This document shows positions 5,070-6,162 of a DNA stretch of 6,162 nt, one piece after another. The stretch lies in the NCBI GenBank assembly GCA_003167015.1, contig PMUF01000651.1, positions 1-6,162 of the forward strand. The letters are read 5' to 3'. The DNA comes from Chitinophagaceae bacterium. Its GTDB lineage: Bacteria; Bacteroidota; Bacteroidia; Chitinophagales; Chitinophagaceae. The notes below the pieces were generated by a model. It saw only the letters and a program-made list of their open reading frames with translations. It searched no databases and had not been told where the DNA came from. The translations under genes were made by a program, and so were the position numbers. The first letter of the stretch is position 1, and the number at the start of each line of letters is the position of its first letter.

Positions 5070-6162
5070 CACAGATATATTTCCGATCCGGATTCTTTGA
5101 ATGCCGTCGCCTTCTCCTGCATCCCCGCCTCCAGCGCCACTTCCTCTTCCAAACCCTTCTCTTGCGCAAACCGCCGCACTTCCTGCGTGATCTTCATCGA
5201 ACAGAAATGCGGTCCGCACATCGAACAAAAGTGGGCAATCTTCGCGCCTTCAGCCGGCAACGTCTCGTCATGGAAAGACCGCGCCGTGTCCGGGTCCAGA
5301 GAGAGGTTGAACTGGTCCTGCCACCGGAACTCAAACCGCGCCTTGCTCAGGGCATTGTCCCTGTATTGTACACCGGGATGGCCTTTGGCCAGGTCCGCCG
5401 CATGCGCCGCGATCTTATAAGTGATCACCCCATCCTTCACATCCTTCTTATTCGGCAGCCCCAGGTGCTCCTTGGGCGTGACATAGCACAGCATCGCCGT
5501 TCCAAACCAGCCGATCATGGCAGCCCCGATGGCCGAGGTGATATGGTCATAACCGGGAGCAATATCTGTCGTCAAAGGCCCCAGCGTATAGAAAGGCGCT
5601 TCCTCGCATTCCTTCAATTGCTTGTCCATATTCTCTTTGATCAGGTGCATCGGCACATGCCCCGGCCCTTCAATGATCACCTGGCAGTCATGCCGCCACG
5701 CTATCTTCGTCAGTTCGCCCAATGTTTCCAGCTCGGCAAACTGCGCCGCATCGTTCGCATCGGCAATAGATCCTGGCCGGAGGCCGTCACCCAGCGAGAA
5801 AGACACATCGTAGGCCTTCATGATCTCGCAGATCTCTTCAAAATGCGTATACAAAAAACTTTCTTTGTGGTGCGCCAGGCACCATTTGGCCATGATCGAG
5901 CCGCCGCGGGACACAATCCCCGTCATCCGGCCCGCCGTCATGGGAATATAGCGCAACAGCACGCCGGCATGGATCGTAAAGTAATCCACTCCCTGCTCAG
6001 CCTGCTCGATTAAGGTATCCCGGTAGATCTCCCAGGTCAGGTCCTCGGCCTTGCCATTCACTTTCTCCAGCGCCTGGTAAATCGGTACGGTACCCACCGG
6101 CACCGGCGAATTACGCAGTATCCATTCCCGCGTCTCATGAATGTTCTTGCCGGTCGAGAGAT
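5069..6162 (-). CDS. thiC: Phosphomethylpyrimidine synthase ThiC, N-terminal part outside window
   Basis: ThiC rearranges 5-aminoimidazole ribotide into HMP-P by a radical mechanism, the committed step of the pyrimidine arm. The frame is open to the right edge (first whole codon at 6160), giving the C-terminal 363 residues; bacterial ThiC is usually about 600 or more, so some 240 or more residues lie outside. The match is very strong: TGKNIHETREWILRNSPVPVGT near the edge (key RNSPVPVGT), then YFTIHAGVLLRYIP, GIVSRGGSIMAKWCL, EGPGHVPMH, FYTLGPLTTDIAPGYDHITS (positions near 5580-5520), GTAMLCYVTPKEHLGLP and KIAAHAADLAKG. The C-terminal CxxCxxxxC motif (CSMCGPHFC, bases 5201-5227) binds the [4Fe-4S] cluster used with SAM. 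It ends with TGA (5071-5069), overlapping the ATG of the TenI-like gene by one base. A Met codon at 6103 lies inside conserved sequence and is not the start. A TPP riboswitch and thiS might lie upstream, off the window. Confidence 0.97.
   Translation of the reverse strand, partial: LSTGKNIHETREWILRNSPVPVGTVPIYQALEKVNGKAEDLTWEIYRDTLIEQAEQGVDYFTIHAGVLLRYIPMTAGRMTGIVSRGGSIMAKWCLAHHKESFLYTHFEEICEIMKAYDVSFSLGDGLRPGSIADANDAAQFAELETLGELTKIAWRHDCQVIIEGPGHVPMHLIKENMDKQLKECEEAPFYTLGPLTTDIAPGYDHITSAIGAAMIGWFGTAMLCYVTPKEHLGLPNKKDVKDGVITYKIAAHAADLAKGHPGVQYRDNALSKARFEFRWQDQFNLSLDPDTARSFHDETLPAEGAKIAHFCSMCGPHFCSMKITQEVRRFAQEKGLEEEVALEAGMQEKATAFKESGSEIYL

Noticed and set aside
5070..5228. N-terminal extension of the TenI-like frame upstream of the ATG at 5069
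   Set aside because: It would overlap thiC's C-terminal cluster-binding region by over 150 bases and encodes Gly-rich sequence unlike the family; the TGATG junction gives a better start.
5162..6013. Plus-strand open frame of 283 codons opposite thiC
   Set aside because: It is fully antisense to the strongly conserved C-terminal half of ThiC and shows no domain of its own.

Overview
The window is almost entirely one thiamin (vitamin B1) biosynthesis gene cluster read on the minus strand. In transcription order, from the right edge leftward, it holds thiC (5' end cut off by the window), a TenI/ThiE-like gene, thiD, thiE, thiG and thiH. Successive genes overlap by 1 to 34 bases, or are separated by 31 bases (thiG to thiH), so they very probably form one transcript with coupled translation. 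No promoter or TPP riboswitch is visible inside the cluster. If one exists it should lie upstream of thiC, beyond the right edge.

Together the genes cover both arms of the pathway. ThiC makes the pyrimidine (HMP-P) from AIR and ThiD phosphorylates it to HMP-PP. ThiH makes dehydroglycine from tyrosine, and ThiG builds the thiazole from dehydroglycine, DXP and ThiS-thiocarboxylate. The TenI-like protein may aromatise or otherwise handle the thiazole. ThiE joins the two halves into thiamin phosphate. The sulfur-carrier genes thiS and thiF are not in the window.

Left of thiH is a 316-base AT-rich gap (599-914) with a perfect hairpin and no convincing gene. Next comes the 5' part of a secreted alpha/beta-hydrolase gene on the same strand, which runs off the left edge.

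The organism is most likely a member of the Bacteroidota, probably Chitinophagaceae-like. This rests on the thiC-tenI-thiD-thiE-thiG-thiH order, two ThiE-family proteins in one operon, AT-rich rather than Shine-Dalgarno-like sequence before several starts, and the style of the secreted esterase. It is an inference from family knowledge, not a database match.

The cluster itself is a known type. The most unusual thing seen is that three of its enzymes (TenI-like, ThiG, ThiH) each carry a glycine-rich insertion made of short in-frame DNA repeats at a place where the family normally has a short loop.
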